From positions 12,869,561 to 12,933,560 of the forward strand of contig NC_069093.1 of the NCBI RefSeq assembly GCF_947172395.1: a stretch of 64,000 nt of DNA. The letters run 5' to 3'. This document shows, piece after piece, positions 44,400-54,655 of the stretch. This DNA is from Bicyclus anynana (Eukaryota; Arthropoda; Insecta; Lepidoptera; Nymphalidae). Every line of letters begins with the position of its first letter. Positions within the stretch are counted from its first letter, which is position 1. The translations under genes were made by a program, and so were the position numbers. A model generated the notes under the pieces. It was not told the DNA's origin and did no database searches. It saw only the letters and a program-made list of their open reading frames with translations.

Positions 44400-44564
44400 T
44401 TAGGAGCGTAACTGTGCGGGGCTGAGCACCAGCTCGCCGTCGGCGCCGCCCGCGAACGAGACGTTCCTCGGCGGCGGCCTCTTGCCGGCCGGCTGCAGCG
44501 CCAGCTGCGGCGTCGGCTGCGGCGCCGGCTGCAGAGACGACGACGGCTTTGGCTGAGACCCCGC
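44400..44564 (-). CDS. Membrane-protein terminal exon
   Basis: Acceptor TACGGTTCCAG, phase 0. Encodes AGSQPKPSSSLQPAPQPTPQ, LALQPAGKRPPPRNVSFAGG and ADGELVLSPAQLRS, then TAA at 44400-44402. The tail is Pro/Gln-rich. Confidence 0.75.
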   Translation of the reverse strand, partial: AGSQPKPSSSLQPAPQPTPQLALQPAGKRPPPRNVSFAGGADGELVLSPAQLRS

Positions 44565-47500
44565 CTGGAACCGTACAGGGGAACCTTTAAAGGAAGGAAC
44601 ACAGCACAGACAGCAGCCGCGATATAGTTTTGCGGTATAGAAGCGGCAGAGAAGGAGAAATTGAGGTACAGAGAGACGACTGCACAGTCTGCGGCTGCAG
44701 GATCGTGGCGTCGCGGTAGCGGCGCAGACGCTCGTCTTCGCTGCTGGTGAGCAGAGAGAGAAGTAGAGAGACTGACCGGCTGCACATGCACAGTCTGCGG
44801 CTGAAGGAGCGTGGCGGTGCGGTAGCGGCGCAGACGCTCGTCCTCGCTGCTGGTGAGCAGAGAGAGAAGTAGAGAGACTGACCGGCTGCACATGCACAGT
44901 CTGCGGCTGAAGGAGCGTGGCGGTGCGGTAGCGGCGCAGACGCTCGTCCTCGCTGCTGGTGAGCAGAGAGAGAAGTAGAGAGACTGACCGGCTGCACATG
45001 CACAGTCTGCGGCTGAAGGAGCGTGGCGGTGCGGTAGCGGCGCAGACGCTCGTCCTCGCTGCTGGTGAGCAGAGAGAGAAGTAGAGAGACTGACCGGCTG
45101 CACATGCACAGTCTGCGGCTGAAGGAGCGTGGCGGTGCGGTAGCGGCGCAGACGCTCGTCCTCGCTGCTGGTGAGCAGAGAGAGAAGTAGAGAGACTGAC
45201 CGGCTGCACATGCACAGTCTGCGGCTGAAGGAGCGTGGCGGTGCGGTTGCGGCGCAGACGCTCGTCCTCCTCGCCGCTGGAGAGCAGAGTGAGAAGTAGA
45301 GAGACTGACCGGCTGCACATGCACAATCTGCGGCTGCAGGAGCGTGGCTGTGCGGTAGCGGCGCAGACGCTCGTCCTCCTCGCCGCTGGAGAGCAGAGAG
45401 AGAAGTAGAGAGACTGACCGGCTGCACATGCACAGTCTGCGGCTGCAGGAGCGTGGCGGTGCGGTAGCGGCGCAGACGCTCGTCCTCCTCGCCGCTGGAG
45501 AGGCTGGACACGTCGCACGAGGACGCGTCGAGGCGTCGCGCCGGCGAGCACTGCGCCGGGCCCTGCCGCGCGCCCGCACACCGCGCCAGCGGCATCTCTT
45601 CGCCTTCCACGCAACCGGACAGTCTGGAGCAGGTAAACAGGTTTAATCTAATTTTTGGTTGACCTCGTTAATTTACTAACAACTACGTCACCATCGTCTT
45701 CGTCACACATTAGCAGTACGTACACTGCTGGACTTGAACTTTTTGAAGGAAATTACTACTTTCTTTAAGCGATGGTTTTCCAGATACCATGAGTACCATT
45801 TACTTGTTGCGTACTCATTACTATAAAAAACTAGCGTCCAATAGAGCACACGGCTAAAGTAAAACTTCTTTCAAAATAAAAATCAAAAAGCTATCTATGA
45901 GCCACAGGCATAATTCTTGAAGTGTACAAAAAGGGATTGTTTCAAAGTTCTCTAAGAACGCCATCTACTGGTAGTTTAATATGACAAATACTGTTGAACT
46001 ATGCCTGTAGATGGCAGTGCGCATCTTAAAAACTATGTTCTTGACACTTTTCGTAGCACATTCACCAACTTATTCCCCAAGCTGAGCGTGCGTAAAGAAG
46101 TTTTTCTTCAAAAAGAATTACCTTCTGTTCTCCTTGTGGTTGGTCCTCCGCCTGCAGCAGGGCTTGGCGAATATACAAAACATAATACGCAGCAAGCAGC
46201 ACGCCAGGCCGGCCACGATGAGCGACGGGCCCACCAGCCGCAGTGCTGGTGTTTTGAAACCCTGAAACCGTATACCAATGGAATACATATTATGAATACA
46301 TATAGAGATATAACTTGGTTGCTTTCTATGGACTTCATAAGAAGGCTTAGAGTCACACAGCGGGCGATGGAACGAGCTTTGCTCGGAGTATCTCTGCGTG
46401 AACCATGAACGCCCGGTTCGTCCGTTTGTAGTGCCTAGTGACTCTACCACTGCTTCAGAAGACAGGGTATACTGAGAAGAGCTGGCAATGAACAACAGTT
46501 ACTTTTTATCGGTCCGTTCGTAGTATTGGTCTAAGCTCTAAATGCTCTAGTGTAACGAGTAATGTCCAATGCAGTGGGCCTTTCAAAATAGGTTGAAGTT
46601 TTTTTTTTCTAATTGTGTAAGTGCCGTAGGCTCCTTATGGGACCTCAGCGGCGTCAGGGGGGGTTTGAGCGAGCGCAGAAACTTGAGGTCCGAAGGCAGA
46701 AGCACAGTAGATGGGCGGAACGACTCTTTAAGGGCGTCTCCTCTGAGACTCGGACCTCGGCTTAGAAGGTCGTTCGGGAAAACGGTGTTTTGGCCTGAGT
46801 ATGTTAGTCCGGGCGCCCCCGAGATCATGCGTTAAAAAGCCCACTTCTGGGTGACGTCAGATATCGGCATAGATTGAAGATGATGATACCTTGTCTCCGG
46901 TGCCGACGAAGTAGACGACGAGGCCAAGAGCGAGAGTGGCCAGCCCGGCGTAGAGGAGTCTCGCGACTCCCCACGGCTCCCCACTCGCTCCCTCCAGTTC
47001 CCCGTCCGAGTCCGACGATGATCCGTACGATGCATCTCGGACCTATAAATATTAAATACGTTTGTTGTTTTTTTTTTTAAGTTTTAGGCCAAAGGAGATG
47101 GTCCATTTCAGGTCCACTCTTGTACCCCGTATCATTAACATTTATAAACTACAAGGATTTTATTAAAATTTATTAACGTGAATAAATCTAATTAAATAAA
47201 AAGAAATAAATAAAATAAAATACCAAGTCTTTGAGTTTTGTCAAGATAGCGCACATAGACTGTGACATGACAATTGACAGCAAACGTCAAATCGATTACT
47301 GCATTGAAAACGTCATCTATCCGCCATTATTACCCATATTAATGGTGCATTTCTTGGGAGATAATGAATATTATTTCGTAAGAACTAAAGTAAATTCGTA
47401 GATTTGTATAATCAAAACTAGTTAAAAAAAATATCTTCTTTTATTTCCGCTAGGGTATAATGAATGATCCTGGGCTCCATACAATTTTGGACCATCTCCT

Positions 47501-50500
47501 TTTTAGTTTTATTCGATAAGTGATAAGAGGCATTTTGTGGAATCTTTGTAGGGTTATCTATATTAATTTTAACTAGTAGGTATAATATAGACGAAAGATT
47601 CGATTTTTTGTTTGTTTGATTGCATTTAATGGGCTCCGAAATTACTGAACCGGTTTGAAAAATTATTTCGCTGTTGGGAAGCTACATTATCCCCGAGTGC
47701 TATAGGATATATACTCAGAGGCACAATTATCTGCACAATTAATATTTATTATATTAAATCTATACTAATATTATAAAGAGGTAAAGTTTGTAAGTTTGTA
47801 AGTTTGTCACATTTTTTAAATGGGGTAATCTTCGGAACTACTGGTCCGATTTTAAAAATTCTTTCACCAGTAGAATGCTACATTATCGGGGAGTGCTATA
47901 GGCTATATTTTATATTAGTATTATATATATTAGCCGAGTTATCACAGTTTTTGTCATACAGGTCGGACTGAAAATCCTCTTAAACAGACTTATTCGCATG
48001 CGCTGCCTTAACTATTGCGTAAAATTTAAATTAATGTATGGAAACTTTATGTATCTTTAAAAGTTCTACAAAAAAGTCCGCGACACCATATATCTATCTT
48101 CTATATATTAGCAGATATAGTACCTTTTGTGTTTTAAAAATTATTAATTTTATATACTTAGGTTTACGTCATTATTTATACAACTAAACTTTAATCCTTA
48201 TTAAAATAAATTATTTAATAATCACAAGGATATTATGGAGATAAGATTTGCCCTTTACAGTATGTTAATTACTTAAATAGTTTCGGAGATAATACAAAAT
48301 TTCTAAAAGACGCAGAAATTCCGCTATATGACGCCCGGCGCTTTCATTTACGTAGTTCCCGTTCCCGTGTGAATATGGGGGTCAAACATAGCCTATGACA
48401 CTCGCAAATAACGTAGCTTTCTATTGGTAAAACAATTTTCCAAATCGGTCCAGTAGATCCAGAGATTACCTCCTACAACCACACGAACTTTACCTCTTTA
48501 TATTATTAGCATAGAAGTCTATTTCTCTTGGTCATACCACCACTCTCGAAGGACTGGACCGATTTTGCTAAGGGTAGGAGTAAGATAGAGAAGTTACAGG
48601 GTAGGGTAGGGTACGGGTAGGGAAGCGTAGGGGTAGTGTAGGGGTAGGGTAGGTTTAGGGCCGGGTTTAGGGTAGTGGTAGGGTAGGGGTAGAGGTAGGG
48701 TAGTGGTAGGGTAGAGGTACGGGTAGGATAGGAAAGTGGTAGTGTAGGGGTAGGATAGGCGTGAGATAAGGGTACGGGTGGGATAGGGGTAGGAAAGGGA
48801 TAGGGTACGGGGAGGGCAGGGGTAGGATGGGGGTAGGAGTAGGATGGGGGTAGGGGTAGGATGGGGGTAGGGTGTAGGTAAGGTAGGGGTAGGTTTGGGG
48901 TAGGGTAGGGGTAGGGTAGATGTAGGGGTTGGGTAGGGTAGGGTTGGGGTAGTGGTAGGGTAGGGGTAGGGTAGGGTAGGGGTAGTAGTAAAGTTGACAT
49001 CGAAATTTACGCGGACGAAGTCGCGGGCGTCCGCTAGTATATTATATATTAACAACTTAATAGAAAATATATTACAAGTAACTAAACATTAAATCGACTT
49101 ACGCTACGTTCATACTGCAATGTCCTGCGTTTTTTAACGTAGGTATATTGTATGTCGAAACAAAGTTTAAGTCATACGTTGTTTTAGCAGCGTTAACGTA
49201 GTGCGAACAACGTATATGCGAATATTTATTAGACAAGACGTAAATATACGTTAAAAAAACTTGCAGTACAATGCCATGTGAATCTATAACCTTACCTTAT
49301 TTATTACCTATAAATTATTTTAGTAGGTTAACGCTGAAGTTTTTCGATGCAGGTTTTTGAAGAACATATAGAGTAAGTAGAAAGAAGCAGTGGTAGGTGT
49401 TTGCTGCGTTTATGCGACTTATACGTGCTTTTAAGATACTGTGGGTGATAACTGAGGATAAAAAAAAGTATGGCGTAGTGATTTTAGGAAGCCCGTTGCG
49501 TTTTAAATATCGTTGCATATTTATTTATTTTGATAACTGATAGCAGAAAAAAAGTATATAACAAAATAAATAGCTATAATATAGGTATAAAAAATAACCA
49601 ATTTTTATATTTTTTTTTTTACAAATTATACGGAAAGCTCGCTTGGGATGCTTTATAAGATATAAGTCAACTTATACGTGTAGATATACAGGCAGACGTA
49701 TACAGGAACAAATTCGCATATATAGATGGTATACAGGTCAGGTCTATGTACGGGCATAGATCTGCATCGTAGGTATATATCGGACGTATCACATCAAACG
49801 GATTGTAGTATTCTTTGTATAGAAAGTCATACAAGTGCGTCCACTGATCCGCACCGTAACAATCCGCATCATACCAATCGCATCGAGCGGATTTTATCTT
49901 CTGTACAATTTAAAATCCGTTTAATGCGATGCTTTCAATACGTACTATGCGAAGAGCGGAATTTTGAAGACTTAAAAACCTTAAGAAATATTTTAGAGTT
50001 GTATACTGTATCTGAAGATATAGTGTTTTCTATTTTTTTTTTATGAAAAATCTTAAAAGAATGGAAAGCTCAGCTGTACAATACATTCCATAGCCTGACC
50101 CAGGACTCGAACCAAGGACTTCGTAATCTGAAGCCACATAGGCTAACCACTGGATCAACGTGACAGATTACTCTTTATAAAAAACATATCTTTCTTGTCC
50201 TAATTACTGTGGTGACTTAAGGTATGAAGTCACCGCAACACCTTAACTTTACCTTTAAGGTTTTTTTATTCAACGTCAAGTTAGCAACTGTGATATCACC
50301 TGATGTTAAGTAACGATGCAATCTAAAATAAACTCAGAGGTGTACAATTATCCGCCCACGTTAATATGTAGCGAGTATATTAAGATGGGCGGATAATTGT
50401 GCCTCTGAGTATAGATGCGGTATTACTTGAAACAGGTACAAGTTTAATCTACCCTAACGATTTCTACCCGGCAACGTACCGGAACGCAAAATCGCTTGGC

Positions 50501-52827
50501 GGTACGTTTTTGCCGGTAGGAGGCCTACCACCAGACAAAAAAAAATATTATCCAATATTGTGATTGTGGCTACTTTGCGACGTGTCACATTTTATTGTTA
50601 CTCTCAACTAGCGCATATACCTACCTACTTAAGTTTAGCTAGGAATTAGTGTTATTTAATAGCGATTTTACAGTACAGTAGCACCTTTAGAATTTTGAGA
50701 AATAATGCAAAAAATCAAGTTTTTGGAAAACAGCGAATATAGATCCATCACGTCACGAAATTTTAAAGAAAATGGGTGACAATTGGATATTGTTTAATCA
50801 TAAATGTTTTATTATAGTTGCATATTTTAATATACCTACTTATTTAGCTACCTACAAATTGTAGAGTACAATATAAGTCTTTGTTTGACTAAATAGGTAC
50901 ACATATTTTTTAAAATACCATTTTTTGGTTAGGTCTCTTTAATTCTGAAAATTTAGACGAATCCGCGTATTATTTCGTAATAAGTCTGTACAACACAGCG
51001 TTTGATATTTAACTAGGGTACACTTTCGTGTTTTAGTATAGACCCAACACGCATCAGGTCTTTACGTTAATGATAAAGATTACGCTTACCTTATGTTAAG
51101 GTAAGGCTTGGCATGACAGTGACCTAAATATGCGCGTACCTCCTTTTACATGAAAATACGCCTTATGTTGTATGTTTTATTAACAAACGATGGGTATGTT
51201 CATTGTAATTAATTCATTCTATGACTAAAAGTCAAAAACTAAAAATTTTTGATTAGGTCTCTATAATTTTGACGGCCTCCGTGGCGCAGTGGTATGCGCG
51301 GTGGATTTACAAGACGGAGGTCCTGGGTTCGATCCCTGGCTAGGCCGATTGAGATTTTCTTAATTGGTCTAGGTCTGGCTGGTGGGAGGCTTCCGCCGTG
51401 GCTAGTTACCACCCTACCGGCAAAGACGTACCGCCAAGCGATTTAGCGTTCCGGTACGATGCCGTGTAGAAACCGAAAGGGGTGTGGATTTTCATCCTCC
51501 TCCTAACAAGTTAGCCCGCTTTCATCTTAGATTGCATCATCACTTACCATCAGGTGAGATTTGTAGTCAAGGGCTAACTTGTAAAGAATGAAAAAAAAAA
51601 AAAAATTCTAAAGGTGCGAGTGTTGCTATAGCAGTGATAAGTAAAGTTAAAGTGTTCAGGTAGAAGCGTGTCGCGTATTTTGTGTAACGTTACGTGCTAC
51701 CTACTCAGTAGTTCTACGCATACTTCTAGCAGTTATTCAAATTTAGATCTTATAAAGCCTTAGACTCCATTTTGATTGGCGCAGAATCAAAGCGTAGCGT
51801 TGCCATAATATCATGTTTTAGGTCGTCCGCATACACTCGTTTTATTAATGCGTAATTTTGATTTTTAATTCCTTGAGACTACCGGCCACTTAACGCTTTA
51901 ATTCATTCGAAATGTATATTGTGCTAACTGCTCGCATTCGTTACGTACGCGGAAAAAAACGTACATGTTTGTCTTTAATGTACGAATAGGTATTTTATAT
52001 TGATATTTTATGAATAATATAATATCAATATAGAATATCAATATAAAATATTTGATGTACAAATATTTTATATTGATATTCGGGAAACTGAATACATGAA
52101 GTATTCAGTTTTCCGAAAACGGAAATCGAATTTGGAAAACATATACAGAAAACGAGTGTATGCAGCCGGCCTTATTACACGTCTTTAGGAAGAGTAGGAA
52201 TTATTGAACTACCAGATTCTTTATTGTGCGCGAGATGCCGCGTCAATTCAACATAGACACTACTAACGTAAGCTTCTTTTGTTTCACACCTCGTTCAGAG
52301 GGCCTAGAGGGGAGACGAATATCTTAGCATTCCATGGATTCACCGTGCGGGTGCCGGGTCCATCGCGTGGTAGAGAGAAAAACACCAAGCAAAGTCCAGG
52401 ACTTGTGACTACTGGATGTAGGGTTAAGGAATTCCTTGACGATCGATCAACACTCCCCTTCTCTGCTCGTGTTGTTCTCCCTACCTATCCAAATTTGGTA
52501 TCAAGTGGTTTGATACTGTTACTGTCACGTAACGTAATCGCGAATTTCTAAGGAATTGAAACAGCGCCATCTAGTGGCTCTAACTCCCACTAGGTCTGTT
52601 CATCGTCTAGAAACATGTCTCAACGCATCGTTTTGATTTTGCACCAATGTGAATACATCCAGGTTGTTTACCCGGTTGGTGCGGTGCCACTTGCCGCTCT
52701 TGTCGCGGCGCGCGCCCGGGTGGTCGCCGAGCACGGAGCAGCGGCGGGCGGCGCCGCCCGCGCCCGCGCCGCCGCCGCCCACCGACAGCGCCGCCGCCTC
52801 CTGCCAGGCCGCGCGCCCGGCCGCGCA
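44400..52827 (-). CDS. Two-pass membrane protein, last five exons (5' partial)
   Basis: Reverse-strand exons 52672-52827, 46890-47042, 46122-46261, 45419-45623 and 44400-44564 join with GT-AG sites and consistent phases, giving 272 residues and a stop at 44400-44402. Order of features: a Gly/Ala-rich and basic segment (residues 1-52), a Ser/Asp/Glu-rich linker (SSSDSDGELEG), a hydrophobic helix LYAGLATLALGLVVYFVG (about 79-98), a second helix LRLVGPSLIVAGLACCLL (about 109-133), then Cys/Arg-rich CCRRRTNHKENR. An acidic-basic cytosolic tail with EEDERLRRYRTATLLQPQTV and a Pro/Gln-rich end follow. Two close helices with a short loop recall TMEM200-like proteins, but I cannot assign a family. 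Exon 45419-45623 is followed by a tandem array of copies of its own 3' part. Confidence 0.7.
44587..44743 (-). CDS. Candidate alternative terminal exon (array copy 8)
   Basis: The most distal copy lacks a donor. Read in the same frame as the other copies it continues past TVQSSLCTSISPSLPLLYRK to a TAA at 44587-44589. If exon C splices to its acceptor, an alternative C-terminus replaces the Pro/Gln tail. Unproven. Confidence 0.3.
44680..45494 (-). repeat. Tandem exon array, eight copies of 106-109 bp
   Basis: Exon-like copies read on the minus strand: 45419-45494 (inside exon D), 45310-45385, 45201-45276 (76 nt each), 45095-45167, 44989-45061, 44883-44955, 44777-44849 (73 nt each) and a degenerate 44680-44743. 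The 33-nt spacers read GTCAGTCTCTCTACTTC, then a pyrimidine tract and CTCACCAG or CTCTCCAG. Each is a donor plus branch-free polypyrimidine acceptor. The first three carry GGCGAGGAGGAC and the later ones AGCGAGGAC. The last copy has lost the CATGTGCAGCCG-GTCA donor. No stop occurs in any of the three reverse frames across the array. Confidence 0.95.
45419..45623 (-). CDS. Membrane-protein exon D
   Basis: Acceptor ACCTGCTCCAG, donor CCG|GTCAGT. Encodes LSGCVEGEEMPLARCAG..., DASSCDVSSLSSGEEDERL and RRYRTATLLQPQTVHVQP. Its last 76 nt (45419-45494), preceded by an internal CTCTCCAG, are the template of the downstream tandem array. Confidence 0.75.
46122..46261 (-). CDS. Membrane-protein exon C (second helix)
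   Basis: Acceptor CGGTTTCAG, donor AAG|GTAATT. Encodes GFKTPALRLVGPSLIVAGLA, then CCLLRIMFCIFAKPCCRRR. It leaves two bases (AG), which pair with exon D or with any intact copy in the array. Confidence 0.75.
46890..47042 (-). CDS. Membrane-protein exon B (first helix)
   Basis: Acceptor ATTTATAG, donor AAG|GTATCA. 51 codons, encoding the acidic SSSDSDGELEG linker, then the hydrophobic stretch ending VVYFVGTGDK. Confidence 0.75.
47043..48590. other. Intron of the minus-strand gene with dispersed repeats
   Basis: Repeat copies begin near 47587 (GAAAGATTCG...TTTGTTTGTTTG), 47711 (MITE end CTCAGAGGCACAATTATC) and 47761 (CTATACTAATATTATAAAGA). A further copy of the CCCGTTCCCGTGTG type is at 48325-48518. 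No coding exons seen. Confidence 0.5.
48595..48995 (+). repeat. 400-bp G-rich GGGTAGGGGTA array
   Basis: Irregular runs of GGGTAG, GGGGTAG and GGATGGGGGTAG, almost without C. Flanked on the right by GTTGACATCGAAATTTACGC, GGACGAAGTCGCGGGCGTCC and GCTAGTATA. The long reverse frames through it encode only Pro-Tyr-Thr-Leu repeats and are not genes. Confidence 0.9.
49040..50090. other. Intron sequence, nothing clear
   Basis: AT-rich. An ACGTTAAAAAA/TTTTTTAACGT inverted pair lies at 49130-49255. Reading frames here show no protein-like features. Confidence 0.4.
50091..50165 (-). mobile_element. tRNA-derived SINE head
   Basis: The reverse strand has GATCCAGTGGTTAGCC and GGTTCGAGTCCTGGGTC, close in layout to 9932-10012. 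It is flanked by T-rich sequence. Confidence 0.55.
50331..50413. mobile_element. Short MITE, CTCAGAGG family (second copy)
   Basis: ACTCAGAGGTGTACAATTAT CCGCCC faces GGGCGGATAATTGTGCCTCT GAGTATA. Confidence 0.8.
50446..50530 (-). mobile_element. SINE family B fragment
   Basis: CTACCCGGCAACGTACCGGA, AATCGCTTGGCGGTACG and TTTTGCCGGTAGG are the reversed middle of the SINE at 51271-51605. Confidence 0.65.
51271..51605 (+). mobile_element. SINE family B, full copy
   Basis: tRNA-like head GACGGCCTCCGTGGCGCAGT, GGGTTCGATCCCTGGC. Body AGGTCTGGCTGGTGGGAGGC and AAAGACGTACCGCCAAGCGA. Ends GGGCTAACTTGTAAAGAATG plus poly-A. Confidence 0.85.
51821..52171. mobile_element. MITE with GCATACACTCGTTTT termini
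   Basis: GTCCGCATACACTCGTTTTA at the left returns as AAAACGAGTGTATGCAGCC at the right. The interior contains nested AT palindromes (ATATTTTATATTGATATT) and a AAACTGAATAC/GTATTCAGTTT hairpin. Confidence 0.65.
52172..52671. other. Intron just 3' of exon A
   Basis: Contains ACAGCGCCATCTAGTGGC, a word common in lepidopteran repeats. No gene supported. Confidence 0.35.
52672..52827 (-). CDS. Membrane-protein exon A
   Basis: Acceptor GTTGGTGTTGCAG, donor CGG|GTAAAC. 52 codons: CAAGRAAWQEAAALSVGGGG, RRCSVLGDHPGARRDKSGKW, HRTNR. Extremely GC-rich in AT-rich surroundings. The frame is chosen from phase agreement with exon B, and upstream exons are not certain. Confidence 0.65.
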
Positions 52828-52904
52828 CTGCAACACCAACGGGCTCACTTAACTCATCTATTCAATCTACCTATTTGCCTGTGTGTGTCAGATCTTTAGG
52901 ATTT

Positions 52905-53960
52905 TCTAAAAGCTGAAAGTTTTCCTATGGTTGCCAAACTTTCATAATTTTAAAAGTTTGCCTGTGATTGACAAACTTTTGATCATTTTATAAAAGCTGA
53001 AAGTTTTCCTATGGTTGCCAAACTTTCATAATTTTAAAAGTTTGCCTGTGATTGACAAACTTTTGATCATTTTATAAAAGCTGAAAGTTTTCCTATGGTT
53101 GCTAAACATTCATCATTTTATAAAAGCTGAAAGTTTTCTTATAGTGGCCAAACATTCATCACTTTAAAAGAACTGAAAGTTTTCCTATGGTTGGCAAACA
53201 TTCATCATTTTATAAAAGTTGGAAGATTTCCTATGGATATAATACATCATTTTATAAAAACTTAAAGATTTCCTATGGTTGGCAAACATTCATCATTTTC
53301 TAAAAGCTGAGAGTTTTCTTATAGTGGCCAAACATTTATCACTTTAAGAGAACTGAAAGTTTTCCTATGGTTGCCAAACATTCATCATTTTATAAAAGCT
53401 GAAAGTTTTCCTATGTTCCTAAACATTCATCACTTTATAAAAGTTGGAAGATTTCCTATGGATTCCAAATTTTTATCATTATATAGAAACTGAAAGTTTT
53501 CCTCTGGTTGGCAAACATTCGTCACTTTCGTCGTCATCAACCCATATTCGGCTCACTGCTGAGCTCGAGTCTCCTCTCAGAATGAGAGGGGTTAGGCCAA
53601 TAGTCCACCACGCTGGCCCAATGCGGATTGGCAGACTTCACACACGCAGAGAATGAAGATAATTCTCTGGTATGCAGGTTTCCTCACGATGTTTTCCTTC
53701 ACCGATTGAGACACGTGATATTTAATTTCTTAAAATGCACACAACTGAAAAGTTGGAGGTGCATGCCCCGGACAGGATTCGAACCCACACCCTCCGGAAT
53801 CGGAGGCAGAGGTCATATCCACTGGGCTATCACTGCTCATAAGTCTGCTGCTGGGCGTCACTTTATAAGAACTGAAAGTTTTCCTATGGTTGCCAAATAT
53901 TCATCAAAGTTTTTCTGTGACAGCCAGACTTTTATCATATCATAAAGACTGAAAGCTGCA
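52905..53960 (+). repeat. Degenerate tandem repeat split by a SINE
   Basis: Units such as TAAAAGCTGAAAGTTTTCCT, ATGGTTGCCAAACATTCATC recur about every 42-60 bp from 52905 to 53525 and again at 53860-53960. The first part also alternates with TTGCCTGTGATTGACAAAC. Confidence 0.85.
53527..53845 (-). mobile_element. SINE family A, full copy inside the tandem repeat
   Basis: Starts CATCAACCCATATTCGGCTC and ends with the head GAGGTCATATCCACTGGGCT ATCAC. Repeat units resume directly after it, followed by GTCACTTT on both sides. Confidence 0.85.
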
Positions 53961-54655
53961 ACACCAACAGTGTTGGTTCACTCATCCATCCGCTCATTAT
54001 ATCACGAGTAGGTATATCGCTTTCTCTTTCATCCCAACGCAACGAAAGAAAGAGTGATATTTTAGATTGCGCTGCTATTGGTCGACATTTATCTTTCTAC
54101 TGTCTCGAGATATGTAGTGATTCGCATATTAGGCCTACTGTAGCGATTACAAAGTCTAGAGTAATCAACGTTAAGTTAAAAACTTTAGCAGTTAGAGCAA
54201 GATTTAACTTTCTACGCAATTAAAGAAGTAAAGAAGTCGTTTAAGTAGTTGTGTGGATTTCACAGAGCTAACTCCGTTACATCTAGTCGTATCTTTTATG
54301 ACCTCTTTAACGAAAAGTGCACCAATTGTAAAATACTTGACTAAAATAATATTTACTGAATAAGTATATATTCAGGCAGATACCTACCTAGGGCAGATAT
54401 CTGTGTGTCTAAAAAGAGATGTATTGTGGAAGAAGATTTACCTATTAAGCTATATCAATCGTTCTAAAATCTAAATCTAAATACAGATTGGAAGGTGGGT
54501 ACAATTTAATCTAAGTAGATACGTGCTTTAAAGTTTAGAAGAATTGGGAAGGGGATGATATGGAAGCTTGAAATCAGAATGTGGCCGAAACTGGACATAC
54601 CTACCTGGGTAGGTATTCCAACCATGCGTGAGTAGAGGTTGCAGTAGGTTTTATC

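Noticed and set aside
44297..45614. 437-, 404- and 330-residue single-exon proteins on the reverse strand
   Set aside because: They run through splice signals of a multi-exon gene whose spliced frame is consistent. Treated as possible retention products, not genes.
46001..46408. 135-residue plus-strand frame
   Set aside because: Antisense to exon C of the membrane gene. No protein-like features of its own.
48595..48995. Telomere or subtelomere
   Set aside because: The repeat is not TTAGG, is irregular, and is embedded between transposon-like flanks inside a gene region.
48506..49055. Reverse frames of Pro-Tyr-Thr-Leu repeats (164 and 153 residues)
   Set aside because: Low-complexity translation of the C-rich strand of the GGGTAG array, with no start or splice context.
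9932..50165. Several tRNA-like sequences with box A and box B (9932, 33040, 50091, 51271, 61072)
   Set aside because: Each is the head of a SINE with a repeat body and tail, and the cloverleaf arms are not convincing. No true tRNA gene claimed.
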